Shown here: piece by piece, positions 7,756 to 15,900 of the stretch
Layout of the letters: each line of letters starts with the position of its first letter
Numbering within the stretch: position 1 is the first letter of the stretch
Assembly: GCA_024653675.1 (NCBI GenBank)
Contig: JANLIB010000192.1
Span: forward strand, 1 to 33,029
Reading direction: 5' to 3'
Length of the DNA stretch: 33,029 nt
Source of the DNA: Gallionella sp.
Lineage (GTDB): Bacteria; Pseudomonadota; Gammaproteobacteria; Burkholderiales; Gallionellaceae
Notes under the pieces: model-generated
Seen by the model: the letters and a program-made list of their open reading frames with translations, nothing else
Told to the model about the DNA's origin: nothing
The model's database searches: none
Position numbers and translations under genes: made by a program

Positions 7756-8832
7756 TCAACGTCTTTCCGTCACCCACAACATCGTCATTCCAAACAGCAG
7801 AAACAAGACTGTCATCGCTGTGGCGCTCAAGAATGGCTGCCAGTCATTGAGTGCGCCCAGGCTTGCGAACAGCCGTCCGACAAAGTGATAAACCAGGCCA
7901 AGCACAATTCCCAGGAATATCATCGCACTGATCCCCCCCGCACGCCGATGGTAAGAAGCAAAAGGCAGCGCCAGTATCATCATGACCAGCAACGCGAATG
8001 GATAAACCAGTTTTTCCCACATCGCTATTTCATACCGCCCGCTCTTCTGGCGGTTGTCACGCAAGTGCATGGTATATTGGTACAGATTCCACGCCGACAT
8101 CTGTTCCGGCACCACCAGAAGCACGTTAAAGATGTCCGGGCTCAACGCTGAAATCCATTCCTGTTCTGGCTGCGCATTGATGCTTGTTCCCTCCTTGCTG
8201 AAGCGCGTCTCCATGACGTCTTCAAGCAGCCAACGCCCTTGCTCGACAAAATTTGCCCGCTTGGCATTGGTGATCGTCTGCAAGTGATAGGTTTCGTCGA
8301 AACGGTATATGTCGATATTCAACAAACTTGTGTCCGGCATCACGTTCTTCACATTCACAAAACTGCGATCATCCTTGACCCATACTCCGGAGCGGAACTC
8401 CTTGAGTGAAATTTGCGCATTCTGCGCCTTCAGGCGCAATTGCTGCGCCATCCGTTCGCTGGGCGGCGCGAGCAATTCCCCGCAAATGAAACCCAGCAGC
8501 ATCATCGGCAAGGCAATCTTGACAAGCGCTGCGATCATCTGCCAAAGCGATGTTCCGGATGAGCGATACACGGTCAATTCGGAGTTTGCGGCCATCTGCA
8601 CCAGCGCGAAAATGGTGCCTACCAGCGCCACGACCGGAAACAATTCATATATGTGGCCCGGCACTGTCAGCAACACGAACAGCAGCACATACCCCAGATG
8701 ATATTGCCCTTGTCCTATCGAACTTAATTCACGGATCAAGTCCATGAAGGCAAACAGCATCAGCAATGCGGAGAACACCAGCGCAACGCTGGCATAAATC
8801 TGCCGCCCCAGATAGCGGGTAAGCAGTTTCAT
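7756..8832 (-). CDS. lptG: LPS export ABC transporter permease LptG
   Basis: One of two permeases that, with LptB, extract lipopolysaccharide from the inner membrane and push it along the LptCA bridge. The protein starts MKLLTRYLGRQIYASVALV, typical of LptG. The first transmembrane helices cover about residues 10-75, a periplasmic beta-jellyroll-like domain with VKDDRSFVNVKN follows, and more helices occupy the C-terminal third (LVYPFALLVMMILALPFA, AMIFLGIVLGLVYHFV). I use the ATG at 8832, since the track's longer form reads through lptF in another frame. Length is 358 residues, normal for the family. It overlaps the end of lptF by four bases (ATGA), so the two are coupled. Confidence 0.93.
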   Translation of the reverse strand: MKLLTRYLGRQIYASVALVFSALLMLFAFMDLIRELSSIGQGQYHLGYVLLFVLLTVPGHIYELFPVVALVGTIFALVQMAANSELTVYRSSGTSLWQMIAALVKIALPMMLLGFICGELLAPPSERMAQQLRLKAQNAQISLKEFRSGVWVKDDRSFVNVKNVMPDTSLLNIDIYRFDETYHLQTITNAKRANFVEQGRWLLEDVMETRFSKEGTSINAQPEQEWISALSPDIFNVLLVVPEQMSAWNLYQYTMHLRDNRQKSGRYEIAMWEKLVYPFALLVMMILALPFASYHRRAGGISAMIFLGIVLGLVYHFVGRLFASLGALNDWQPFLSATAMTVLFLLFGMTMLWVTERR

Positions 8833-9992
8833 CCCGGCAACACCCTGCGCAAGGAAAACAGCGTCATGCGCCTGTAGAACATCAGGACGGTAATCATCAG
8901 CATCACCGTATGTATTCCCCACAATCCGGCGGCCGGCGATATTTTTCCATGCCACACCCATGTATTGGTAACGCTGATCATATTGCTGTAGAGCATGTAC
9001 AGCACGATTGCCAGGATAAGATTCAGGGAGCGTCCTGCGCGCGGATTGACATAGCTTAATGGGATCGCCAGCAAGGCAAGGATCGCCGCGCTGACCGGCA
9101 ACCCGATCCGCCATTCCAGCTCGGAATAGGTCAAACGCCGCCACTCATCCTCGGCCCGGTTCCGGGGTGTTTCGCTGCGCCATAATTCAGCGGTTGTCAT
9201 GGAACGAAGGTTGAGCTTGATTTGCCGGACTGGCACAGCGTCGATGCGTATCGCATAACGCTCAAATTCAACGATGTTATAGTCTTTCTGGCCGGGCGTG
9301 CCTTCATAACGCGTTCCATTCAACAGCACCAGAAAGCGGTCCCCATTCGGCAGGGTTTCCTGCAATCCATCCTGCGCCACCATCGTCCCGATTTTTCCGT
9401 TCTGTTCGGACTGGACAAAGATGTTGCCGATATGGCTGGAGCCTGCATCCACATTCTCGATAAAATATACCCGGTCCGCCTGCTTCGATTCGCGGAATAC
9501 GCCAGGGGTAGCCGAAGTGACATCATCCCGGCTTTCCAGTTTATTTCTGTATTCATCGGCTTTATGCAATGCCCAGGGGGTCAGAACCAGACTGAGCAGC
9601 GCTATCACGGCCACCACCGGCAGGGCATACCACAACACCGGGCGTATCCAGCGCGTCAATCCTATGCCCGAACAGAACCACACTACCATTTCGCTGTCGC
9701 GATAACAGCGCGATAAAGTCAACAGGATGGAAATGAACAGGCTGACAGAGAGCAACACCGGCAAATAGCTCATGGCGCTGAAGCCCAGCAGCGCCAGCAC
9801 GCCGTCCACCGCGATTCTGCCGCTGACCGCATCACGCAGCAAACGTATCAACTGGGTGACCACCACTATGCCCAGCATCACTGCCAGCACCAGAATTCCA
9901 TTGCCGGTAAATTCGCCGACCAGAGCGCGATGAAAAACGCTTCTGCGCAATGGCTTTGACTTTATGCGGTGAGTTTGCGGATAATCGGACAT
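8829..9992 (-). CDS. lptF: LPS export ABC transporter permease LptF
   Basis: Partner permease of LptG in lipopolysaccharide transport. Transmembrane helices appear at GILVLAVMLGIVVVTQLI, ALLGFSAMSYLPVLLSVSLF and ALPVVAVIALLSLVLTPWAL. A periplasmic domain contains the conserved VYFIEN and FEQ-like patterns (YFIENVDAGSSHIGNIFV, VEFERYAIRID). C-terminal helices begin at RIGLPVSAAILALLAIPL with the family SYVNPRAGRS motif. Length is 387 residues from the ATG at 9992. The N-terminus is some 18 residues longer than in relatives, and a TTG at 9950 is a possible alternative start. The pepA promoter lies inside the extra segment, which slightly favours the shorter form. Confidence 0.92.
   Translation of the reverse strand: MSDYPQTHRIKSKPLRRSVFHRALVGEFTGNGILVLAVMLGIVVVTQLIRLLRDAVSGRIAVDGVLALLGFSAMSYLPVLLSVSLFISILLTLSRCYRDSEMVVWFCSGIGLTRWIRPVLWYALPVVAVIALLSLVLTPWALHKADEYRNKLESRDDVTSATPGVFRESKQADRVYFIENVDAGSSHIGNIFVQSEQNGKIGTMVAQDGLQETLPNGDRFLVLLNGTRYEGTPGQKDYNIVEFERYAIRIDAVPVRQIKLNLRSMTTAELWRSETPRNRAEDEWRRLTYSELEWRIGLPVSAAILALLAIPLSYVNPRAGRSLNLILAIVLYMLYSNMISVTNTWVWHGKISPAAGLWGIHTVMLMITVLMFYRRMTLFSLRRVLPG
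9956..9985 (+). promoter_or_regulatory. Predicted promoter for pepA
   Basis: TTGACT at 9956-9961 and GATAAT at 9980-9985 are spaced by 18 bases. Transcription would start near 9992, with AAGGAG just upstream of the GTG start of pepA. The element lies within the annotated 5' end of the divergent lptF gene. Confidence 0.55.
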
Positions 9993-10027
9993 CGAACCCG
10001 GGATTTCCCGTTTATAAGGAGCAACGC

Positions 10028-11539
10028 GTGGAATTTAGCATAAAACAAGGCATTCCGGACAAACAGCGCAGCGGCTGCGTAGTGGTTGGCGTCTATGAAG
10101 GCGGAAAACTGCCGGCAGCAACACAGCTGCTGGACAAGGCCGCAAAACATGCGATCAAAGACCTCGTCGCACGCGGCGACATGAGCGGCAAATCCGCATC
10201 CACGCTGTTGCTGCACAAACTTCCCGGCATCGCCGCCGAGCGCGTGCTGCTGGCCGGCCTTGGCAAACCGGGTGAACTGGATAACAAGACCAGCGTAGAG
10301 ATCTTGCGCGCGGTCTTCACTGCACTGAACGGCACGCCCGCGAAAACCGCCGCGTTGTATCTGATCGATGAAGGCTTTGGCAAAGATGCCGCCACTTCGA
10401 CAAGCTCAGGACAGGCATGGATTATCCGGCAGGCGGTGTTCGCCGCTGCCGAACAGGCTTTCCGCGCCGACGGACTGAAGAGCAAACCCGGCAAGGCGGC
10501 GACGCTGAAGAACATCACTTTCACCACGCTGGACAAACCGGCTGCCGCCTTGAAACCGGTGCTCGACCAGGCCGCCGCGACCGCGCATGGCATGGAACTC
10601 GCCAAGACGCTGGGCAACCTGCCAGGCAACGTCTGCACCCCTGCCTACCTCGCCGCCAGGGCGCTGGCGCTGGGCAAGGCGCACAAGAGCATCAAGACCA
10701 CCGTGCTGGAAGAGAAAGACATGCAGAAGCTGGGCATGGGCTCTTTGCTCTCCGTCACGCGCGGCAGCGAACAGCCGGCCAAGCTGATCACGCTGGAATA
10801 TCACGGCGCGGACAAAAAACAGAAACCCATCGTGCTGGTCGGCAAGGGCATCACCTTCGATTCCGGCGGCATCTCGCTCAAGCCGGGCGCCGAGATGGAT
10901 GAGATGAAATATGACATGTGCGGCGCGGCCAGCGTGCTCGGCACGATGCAGGCCATCGCCGAGTTGGGGCTGAAGCTCAACGTGGTCGGCGTGATCCCCG
11001 CTTGCGAGAACCTGCCTTCCGGCCGCGCCACCAAACCCGGCGACATCGTCACCAGCATGTCCGGGCAGACCATCGAGATACTCAACACCGATGCGGAAGG
11101 CCGCCTCATCCTGTGCGATGCGCTGACCTACTCGGCGAAGTTCAACCCGGACACCGTGATCGACATCGCCACGCTCACCGGCGCCTGCGTGATCGCGCTG
11201 GGGCATGTGGCCAGCGGCTTGTTCAGCAATGAAGACAAGCTCGCCAAAGAACTGCTCGCAGCGGGCGAACAAGCGCATGACCGCGCCTGGCAACTACCGC
11301 TGTGGGAAGACTACCAGCCGCTGCTGGACAGCAATTTCGCCGATATGCAGAACATCGGCGGACGCGCCGGCGGAACCATCACCGCCGCATGTTTCCTGTC
11401 GCGCTTCACCAAGGACTACCGCTGGGCGCATCTGGACATCGCCGGAACCGCCTGGAAATCCGGAAAGGAAAAGGGGGCGACGGGACGACCGGTGCCGCTG
11501 CTCACGCAGTATTTGATTAACCGCGCGGGAGGCAAATGA
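10028..11539 (+). CDS. pepA: Leucyl aminopeptidase (cytosol aminopeptidase, M17)
   Basis: A two-metal cytosolic exopeptidase that removes N-terminal residues from peptides; in E. coli PepA also binds DNA. The catalytic C-terminal domain has the metal and active-site motifs GKGITFDSGGISLKPG, MKYDMCGAAS and the signature NTDAEGRLILCDAL. I chose GTG at 10028 rather than the track ATG at 9950 because AAGGAG precedes it and the family begins MEFSIK. That gives 503 residues, normal for the family. Oddity: residues around 123-129 (TSTSSGQ) are encoded by a short dispersed repeat also found upstream of valS. It sits in the linker between the N-terminal and catalytic domains and keeps the frame open. 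Confidence 0.95.
   Translation: MEFSIKQGIPDKQRSGCVVVGVYEGGKLPAATQLLDKAAKHAIKDLVARGDMSGKSASTLLLHKLPGIAAERVLLAGLGKPGELDNKTSVEILRAVFTALNGTPAKTAALYLIDEGFGKDAATSTSSGQAWIIRQAVFAAAEQAFRADGLKSKPGKAATLKNITFTTLDKPAAALKPVLDQAAATAHGMELAKTLGNLPGNVCTPAYLAARALALGKAHKSIKTTVLEEKDMQKLGMGSLLSVTRGSEQPAKLITLEYHGADKKQKPIVLVGKGITFDSGGISLKPGAEMDEMKYDMCGAASVLGTMQAIAELGLKLNVVGVIPACENLPSGRATKPGDIVTSMSGQTIEILNTDAEGRLILCDALTYSAKFNPDTVIDIATLTGACVIALGHVASGLFSNEDKLAKELLAAGEQAHDRAWQLPLWEDYQPLLDSNFADMQNIGGRAGGTITAACFLSRFTKDYRWAHLDIAGTAWKSGKEKGATGRPVPLLTQYLINRAGGK
10395..10416 (+). repeat. Short dispersed repeat inside pepA
   Basis: A 22-base sequence with core CGACAAGCTCAGGACAG, identical to 12183-12204 upstream of valS. Related sequences in the opposite orientation lie around 22421-22440 and 22475-22492. 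Here it is read in frame as part of the peptidase. Confidence 0.8.
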
Positions 11540-11546
11540 TTCCACA

Positions 11547-11608
11547 TGTAGGAGCGGGCCATGCCCGCGACAAATTCAACACATTCGCGGGCATGGCCCG
11601 CTCCTACA
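11547..11608. repeat. Perfect palindromic repeat between pepA and holC
   Basis: Two perfectly complementary 24-base arms (left begins TGTAGGAGCGGGCCATG) flank a 14-base loop. It is the intact version of the copy at 841-897. The track's longer holC start (11561) would be coded by this repeat and is rejected. Confidence 0.93.
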
Positions 11609-11632
11609 ATTTGCTGCGACTTGATCTCAAGC

Positions 11633-12064
11633 ATGACTAAAATCGATTTTTATACCGGATCAAGAGACAAGCTGCGCACCGCATGCCAGTTGAGCCACAA
11701 GGCCATGCTGAACGGAGTGCGCGTGATACTCAGCGCTCCTGACGCGGCAACAAGTCATGCCCTGGACAAGCTGCTCTGGCATTACCCTGCCACTGCGTTC
11801 ATCCCGCACTGCAATAGTGACCAGGAAGAAGCGGAACAAATGCCTGTGGTGCTGAATCACGGCAGCGAGAAATTCCCGCATCACGATCTGCTGATCAGCC
11901 TGCACATCGAATGTGCGCCGTTCTTCAGCCGCTTCGAGCGCGTCATCGAAATCATCGGCGCCGGCGCTGAAGACAGCCGTCTCGGGCGGGAGCGCTACAA
12001 GTTCTACCGGGATCGCGGCTACGAATTGCGCCACATTGATTTGGCCGGCGCGCAAACCACCTGA
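11633..12064 (+). CDS. holC: DNA polymerase III subunit chi
   Basis: The chi subunit links the clamp loader to single-stranded DNA-binding protein at the replication fork. The sequence MTKIDFYTGSRDKLRTACQL, then KAMLNGVRVILSAPDAATSHALDKLLWHYPATAFIPH, is characteristic of HolC. The motif YKFYRDRGYELRHIDL closes the domain. The ATG at 11633 gives 143 residues, the usual size; no clear ribosome-binding site precedes it. The order pepA-holC-valS is widely conserved in proteobacteria and supports the call. A palindromic repeat separates it from pepA and another from valS, so the ancestral operon may now be split. Confidence 0.92.
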   Translation: MTKIDFYTGSRDKLRTACQLSHKAMLNGVRVILSAPDAATSHALDKLLWHYPATAFIPHCNSDQEEAEQMPVVLNHGSEKFPHHDLLISLHIECAPFFSRFERVIEIIGAGAEDSRLGRERYKFYRDRGYELRHIDLAGAQTT

Positions 12065-12089
12065 CCACTTCCACACATTCCATATCGCG

Positions 12090-12163
12090 GTAGGGTGGGC
12101 GCAGCCCACGCGGTATTTATCATTCGACCGCGATATCAATTGCGTGGGCTGTGCCCACCCTAC
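12090..12163. repeat. Palindromic repeat (GTAGGGTGGGC type) between holC and valS
   Basis: Arms of 22 bases (12090-12111 and 12142-12163) pair with one mismatch around a loop containing a second inverted pair (ATATCGCGG/CCGCGATAT partly overlapping the arms). It belongs to the same family as 5339-5390. Confidence 0.88.
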
Positions 12164-12168
12164 GCCTG

Positions 12169-12174
12169 TATAAT
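12169..12174 (+). promoter_or_regulatory. Possible -10 element for valS
   Basis: A perfect TATAAT lies just right of the palindrome and about 57 bases before the valS start. No good -35 box is spaced 16-18 bases upstream, where the palindrome arm lies, so this is tentative. Confidence 0.3.
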
Positions 12175-12182
12175 CCCGCCTC

Positions 12183-12204
12183 CTTCGACAAGCTCAGGAC
12201 AGGC
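12183..12204 (+). repeat. Short dispersed repeat upstream of valS
   Basis: Identical over 22 bases to the segment at 10395-10416 inside pepA. Here it lies in the untranslated leader of valS, 26 bases before the ATG. Confidence 0.8.
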
Positions 12205-12230
12205 TTTCAAGCCGCACAGAAATAAATCAA

Positions 12231-15161
12231 ATGGAACTCGCAAAAAGTTTTGACCCGAAAGACATCGAAGCGCGCTGGTATTCCAGGTGGGAAGAATCCG
12301 GGTATTTCAAAGCCGGACTTGACCCGGACAAGGCCGGAAATTTCTGCATCCTGCTGCCTCCTCCGAACGTGACCGGCACGCTGCACATGGGGCACGGCTT
12401 CAACCAGACGCTGATGGACGCGCTGACCCGCTATCACCGCATGAAGGGCGACAACACGCTGTGGCAACCGGGCACCGACCACGCCGGCATTGCGACGCAA
12501 ATTGTCGTCGAACGCCAGCTCGACGCACAGGGCATCACGCGCCACAGCCTTGTTGAACAATTCGGCGCTGCCGGGGGCCGCGAGAAATTCATCGAAAAAG
12601 TGTGGGAATGGAAGGAATATTCCGGCAACACCATCACCAAACAGATGCGCCGCCTCGGCACTTCCCCGGACTGGTCGCGCGAGCGTTTCACGATGGACGA
12701 AGGCTTGTCCCGTTCCGTTACCGGGACCTTTGTGCGCTTGCATAAAGAAGGCCTGATCTATCGCGGCAAGCGGCTGGTGAACTGGGACCCGGAGCTGCAC
12801 ACCGCCGTGTCCGATCTGGAAGTGGTGCAGGAGGAAGAAGACGGCTTCATGTGGCACATCCGCTATCCGCTCGCCGAGCCGGACAGCGTGCACGGACTGA
12901 CCCACCTGACCGTCGCCACCACCCGCCCGGAAACCATGCTCGGCGACGTCGCGGTGATGGTGCATCCCGATGACGAGCGCTACAGGCATCTGATCGGCAA
13001 GAAGGTGCAGTTGCCTCTGTGCGAACGCGACATCCCCATCATCGCCGACGAATATGTGGACAAGGAATTCGGCACGGGCTGCGTGAAGGTCACTCCCGCA
13101 CACGATTTCAATGACTATGCGGTGGGGCTACGCCACAAACTGCCGCAAATCTGCATCCTCACGCTGGATGCAAAAATCAATGAGCACGCGCCTGCGAAAT
13201 ATCGCGGCCTCGACCGCTTTGATGCGCGCAAGCAGATCGTCGCCGACCTGGAAGCATCCGGCGTGTTTGAGAAAGCCGAGAAACACAAACTCAAAGTGCC
13301 GCGCGGCGACCGTACTCACGCAGTAATCGAGCCGATGCTCACCGACCAGTGGTTCGTCGCGATGAGCAAGCCGGGAAAAGAAGGCAAGAGCATCACTGAG
13401 CAGGCGCTGGAATGCGTCGCATCCGGCGAAATAAAATTTCATCCCGAAAACTGGGTGAACACCTACAACCAGTGGCTGAACAACATCCAGGACTGGTGCA
13501 TCTCGCGCCAACTGTGGTGGGGGCATCAGATTCCGGCGTGGTATGGCGACGATGGCCGCGTCTATGTCGCGCACGACGAATCCGAAGCAAAGCAACTCGC
13601 GGCAAAGGATGGTTACACCGGAAAGCTGAAGCGCGACGACGACGTGCTCGACACCTGGTTCTCGTCCGCATTGTGGCCATTCTCAACACTGGACTGGGAA
13701 GAAGGAAAAACATTCCCGGAACAGAATTCCTTCGTTCAAAAATATCTGCCTTCTTCGGTGCTGGTGACCGGCTTCGACATAATCTTCTTCTGGGTGGCGC
13801 GCATGGTGATGATGACAAAACACATCACCGGCAAGATCCCGTTCAGGGACGTGTACGTGCACGGCCTGATCCGCGATGCGGAAGGACACAAGATGTCCAA
13901 GTCCAAGGGCAACGTACTCGACCCGATTGATTTGATCGACGGCATAGCCATCGAGGAACTGGTGAAGAAGCGCACCAGCGGATTGATGAACCCGAAGCAG
14001 GCGGAGCAGATAGGGAAACGCACGCGCAAAGAGTTCCCGGAAGGCATCCCGGCGTTTGGCACCGACGCGCTGCGCTTCACCTTCGCTTCACTGGCCTCGC
14101 CGGGACGCGACATCAAATTCGACATGCAGCGTTGCGAAGGCTATCGCAACTTCTGCAACAAGCTGTGGAACGCCACGCGCTTCGTGCTGATGAATTGCGA
14201 AGGCAAAGACGTCGGTCTGGAGCCCCCCTCTACCGCAGGCGGGAGAGGGGCTGGGGGTGAGGGGCTGGAATTCTCCGCAGCCGACAAATGGATGATCAGT
14301 GTGCTGCAACAAGCCGAGGCGGAGATGACAACGCACTTTGCCGATTACCGATTCGACATGGCCGCACGCACCGTGTATGAACTGGTGTGGAACGCTTATT
14401 GCGACTGGTATGTGGAATTGGCAAAGGTGCAACTCAGCACCCCTCTCCCTAACCCTCTCCCGCTAGCGGGAGAGGGGACAACCGACTTCCCTCTGGCGAG
14501 GGAAGGACATTTGATCCTTGCCCGGCAGCGCGCCACAAGACGCACGCTGGTGCGCGTGCTGGAAGCCATCCTGCGCCTGGCTCACCCTATCATTCCGTTC
14601 ATAACCGAAGAGCTGTGGCAAAGCGTCGCGCCGCTCGCCGGAAAGAAGGGCGGCAGCATCATGCTGCAACCCTATCCCAAGGCAGACGTTTCCAGAATAG
14701 ACGGCTTCGCCATGAAAGAAATCACCCTCACGCAGGACATGGTCACCGCCTGCCGCAAGCTGCGCAGCGAGATGAACCTTTCACCTGCACAGAGAGTTCC
14801 TTTGATTGCAAGCGGCGACGCCGCCACACTGCACAACATCGCGCCTTATCTGCAAGCGCTGTGTAAACTGAGCGACGTCAGCGTGATTGATGAATTGCCG
14901 GGCAATGATGCGGCGGTCGCCATTATCGGCAATTTCAAGCTGATGCTGAAAATCGAGATTGACGTGGCCGCAGAACGCGAGCGGCTGGACAAGGAAATCA
15001 CACGCTTGTCCAACGAGATTTCCAGGGCGCAGGCCAAGCTCGGCAATGAAAGCTTTGTCGCCCGCGCCCCGGCTGAGGTGGTGGAACAAGAGCGCAAACG
15101 CATGGATGATTTCAGCGCTACGCTGTCACAACTGAAGATACAGCGCGGCAAACTGGATTGA
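12231..15161 (+). CDS. valS: Valine-tRNA ligase with two repeat-derived insertions
   Basis: Charges tRNA-Val with valine and edits mischarged threonine. The class I signatures are present: HMGH at residues 52-55 (after PPPNVTGTL) and KMSKS at about 554-558. The editing domain lies between them ([15 protein letters not shown]). The anticodon-binding domain follows ([27 protein letters not shown]), and the C-terminal coiled coil includes [19 protein letters not shown]. Length is 976 residues, some 25-50 longer than most relatives. The extra length includes two stretches of unusual sequence near residues 664-678 ([14 protein letters not shown]) and 736-758 ([14 protein letters not shown] and following). 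Both are encoded by palindromic repeats and sit in surface-loop positions, so activity is probably kept. The ATG at 12231 begins the typical [13 protein letters not shown]. Confidence 0.96.
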   Translation: MELAKSFDPKDIEARWYSRWEESGYFKAGLDPDKAGNFCILLPPPNVTGTLHMGHGFNQTLMDALTRYHRMKGDNTLWQPGTDHAGIATQIVVERQLDAQGITRHSLVEQFGAAGGREKFIEKVWEWKEYSGNTITKQMRRLGTSPDWSRERFTMDEGLSRSVTGTFVRLHKEGLIYRGKRLVNWDPELHTAVSDLEVVQEEEDGFMWHIRYPLAEPDSVHGLTHLTVATTRPETMLGDVAVMVHPDDERYRHLIGKKVQLPLCERDIPIIADEYVDKEFGTGCVKVTPAHDFNDYAVGLRHKLPQICILTLDAKINEHAPAKYRGLDRFDARKQIVADLEASGVFEKAEKHKLKVPRGDRTHAVIEPMLTDQWFVAMSKPGKEGKSITEQALECVASGEIKFHPENWVNTYNQWLNNIQDWCISRQLWWGHQIPAWYGDDGRVYVAHDESEAKQLAAKDGYTGKLKRDDDVLDTWFSSALWPFSTLDWEEGKTFPEQNSFVQKYLPSSVLVTGFDIIFFWVARMVMMTKHITGKIPFRDVYVHGLIRDAEGHKMSKSKGNVLDPIDLIDGIAIEELVKKRTSGLMNPKQAEQIGKRTRKEFPEGIPAFGTDALRFTFASLASPGRDIKFDMQRCEGYRNFCNKLWNATRFVLMNCEGKDVGLEPPSTAGGRGAGGEGLEFSAADKWMISVLQQAEAEMTTHFADYRFDMAARTVYELVWNAYCDWYVELAKVQLSTPLPNPLPLAGEGTTDFPLAREGHLILARQRATRRTLVRVLEAILRLAHPIIPFITEELWQSVAPLAGKKGGSIMLQPYPKADVSRIDGFAMKEITLTQDMVTACRKLRSEMNLSPAQRVPLIASGDAATLHNIAPYLQALCKLSDVSVIDELPGNDAAVAIIGNFKLMLKIEIDVAAERERLDKEITRLSNEISRAQAKLGNESFVARAPAEVVEQERKRMDDFSATLSQLKIQRGKLD
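14222..14264 (+). repeat. In-frame palindromic repeat in valS, copy 1
   Basis: The sequence contains CCCCCCTCTACCGCAGGCGG followed by GAGAGGGGCTGGGGGTGAGG, which is partly self-complementary. It encodes [14 protein letters not shown] between the catalytic core and the anticodon-binding domain. It is the inverse orientation of copy 2. Confidence 0.8.
14439..14507 (+). repeat. In-frame palindromic repeat in valS, copy 2
   Basis: CCCCTCTCCC, then a second CCTCTCCCGC and its complement GCGGGAGAGGGG, form a hairpin. A second small palindrome (CTTCCCTCTGGCGAGGGAAG) follows directly. Together they encode about 23 residues between ELAKVQL and [10 protein letters not shown]. Confidence 0.8.
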
Positions 15162-15223
15162 TTCAACCGTGCAGCTGGCGAAACCCGCGAGCTTTTCTGT
15201 AATAAAGTTTTCGTCTTCCGGCC

Positions 15224-15538
15224 TCAGGCAATCGGCAAGCTGGCGTTAGCCCATGCGATGATGCCGCCTTGCAGGTTGTATACATCCGTGAAACCGTTTG
15301 CTGCCACGAACGCGGCCGCCTGCGCGGATCGCCCGCCGGACCGGCAGTAAAAAACCGTGGTTACCTTCTTGTCCATCTCTTCCAGCCGCATGGGGATCAG
15401 ATGCAAGGGTAACGGCTCGCCCTGCGGAATTTTCCCCTGAGCCATTTCCGCTTCGGTGCGCACATCGAGCAGGCGCATGCCTCCTTTTTCCAGCATGTCC
15501 TGCAACTCAATAGCCGTGATATTCCTGAAACTGTTCAT
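15224..15538 (-). CDS. Single-domain rhodanese-like sulfurtransferase
   Basis: A 104-residue single rhodanese domain, probably cytoplasmic since no signal sequence is seen. Family features are LLDVRTEAEMAQGKIP (the CH2A-like region), the active-site loop with Cys65 in FYCRSGGRSAQAA, and the closing GFTDVYNLQGGIIAWANA. The cysteine can carry a persulfide; the acceptor cannot be told from the sequence, and GlpE- and PspE-like enzymes share this layout. The start at 15538 is preceded by an AGAG purine stretch. It lies convergent to valS, with about 60 bases between the stops, and stands alone. Confidence 0.88.
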   Translation of the reverse strand: MNSFRNITAIELQDMLEKGGMRLLDVRTEAEMAQGKIPQGEPLPLHLIPMRLEEMDKKVTTVFYCRSGGRSAQAAAFVAANGFTDVYNLQGGIIAWANASLPIA

Positions 15539-15630
15539 CTCTCTATTAATCCTCTATTCATCCTATTCATTCAAAATAATCCATTAGAAATGTCCAGCAA
15601 TTTTTCTGGCTGTAAAGCCTGTCATCCCGG

Positions 15631-15694
15631 TGTAGGAGCCCGATTTATCGGGCGAATATTCACGGTTAATCGCTCGATGAATCGGGCTCCTACA
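15631..15694. repeat. Palindromic repeat (TGTAGGAGCCCGAT type)
   Basis: Arms TGTAGGAGCCCGATTTATCG and its near-complement ending ATCGGGCTCCTACA flank a short centre. It is a third variant of the TGTAGGAGC-ended family, with a different inner sequence from 841-897 and 11547-11608. Confidence 0.85.
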
Positions 15695-15722
15695 ACGGCA
15701 TTTCCCCTTGATGAGTTATCTC

Positions 15723-15900
15723 GGTTCATCCTAAAAACCTCAGTTCAATCCGCAGATTACACAGATTAACGCAGATTTTCAAAGCGTTGCTGGCGAGTAT
15801 CGCATCACCTGAAAGGTTATGCGACAATTCGAAATTACCGGTTGTTTAATCGGCGGAAATCTGCGTAATCTGCGGACAGCTAAGTTTTTAAGGTTCATCC
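15723..15900. repeat. Long inverted repeat with CCGCAGATTA arms, reaching the kinase stop
   Basis: The left arm (AAAAACCTCAGTTCAATCCG then CAGATTACACAGATT) pairs with the right arm (GGAAATCTGCGTAATCTGCGG then ACAGCTAAGTTTTTAAGG). About 70 bases lie between them. GGTTCATCCT occurs outside both arms as a direct repeat. The right arm covers the stop codon of the kinase gene at 15888. Together with 15631-15694 it fills the gene-free stretch 15539-15887. Confidence 0.75.

Noticed and set aside
10406-11293. Minus-strand ORF of 295 codons
   Set aside because: It is the shadow of pepA in high-GC sequence; the repeated GD/H/R-rich composition is typical of antisense frames.
11561-11632. N-terminal extension of holC in the ORF track
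   Set aside because: The extra 24 residues are coded by a perfect palindromic repeat, and HolC proteins begin at MTKIDFY.
12207-13103. Minus-strand ORF of 298 codons
   Set aside because: Antisense to valS, which has unmistakable synthetase motifs on the other strand.
15539-15887. Possible CRISPR-like spaced repeats
   Set aside because: The repeats are inverted, of two different types and not regularly spaced; no array.
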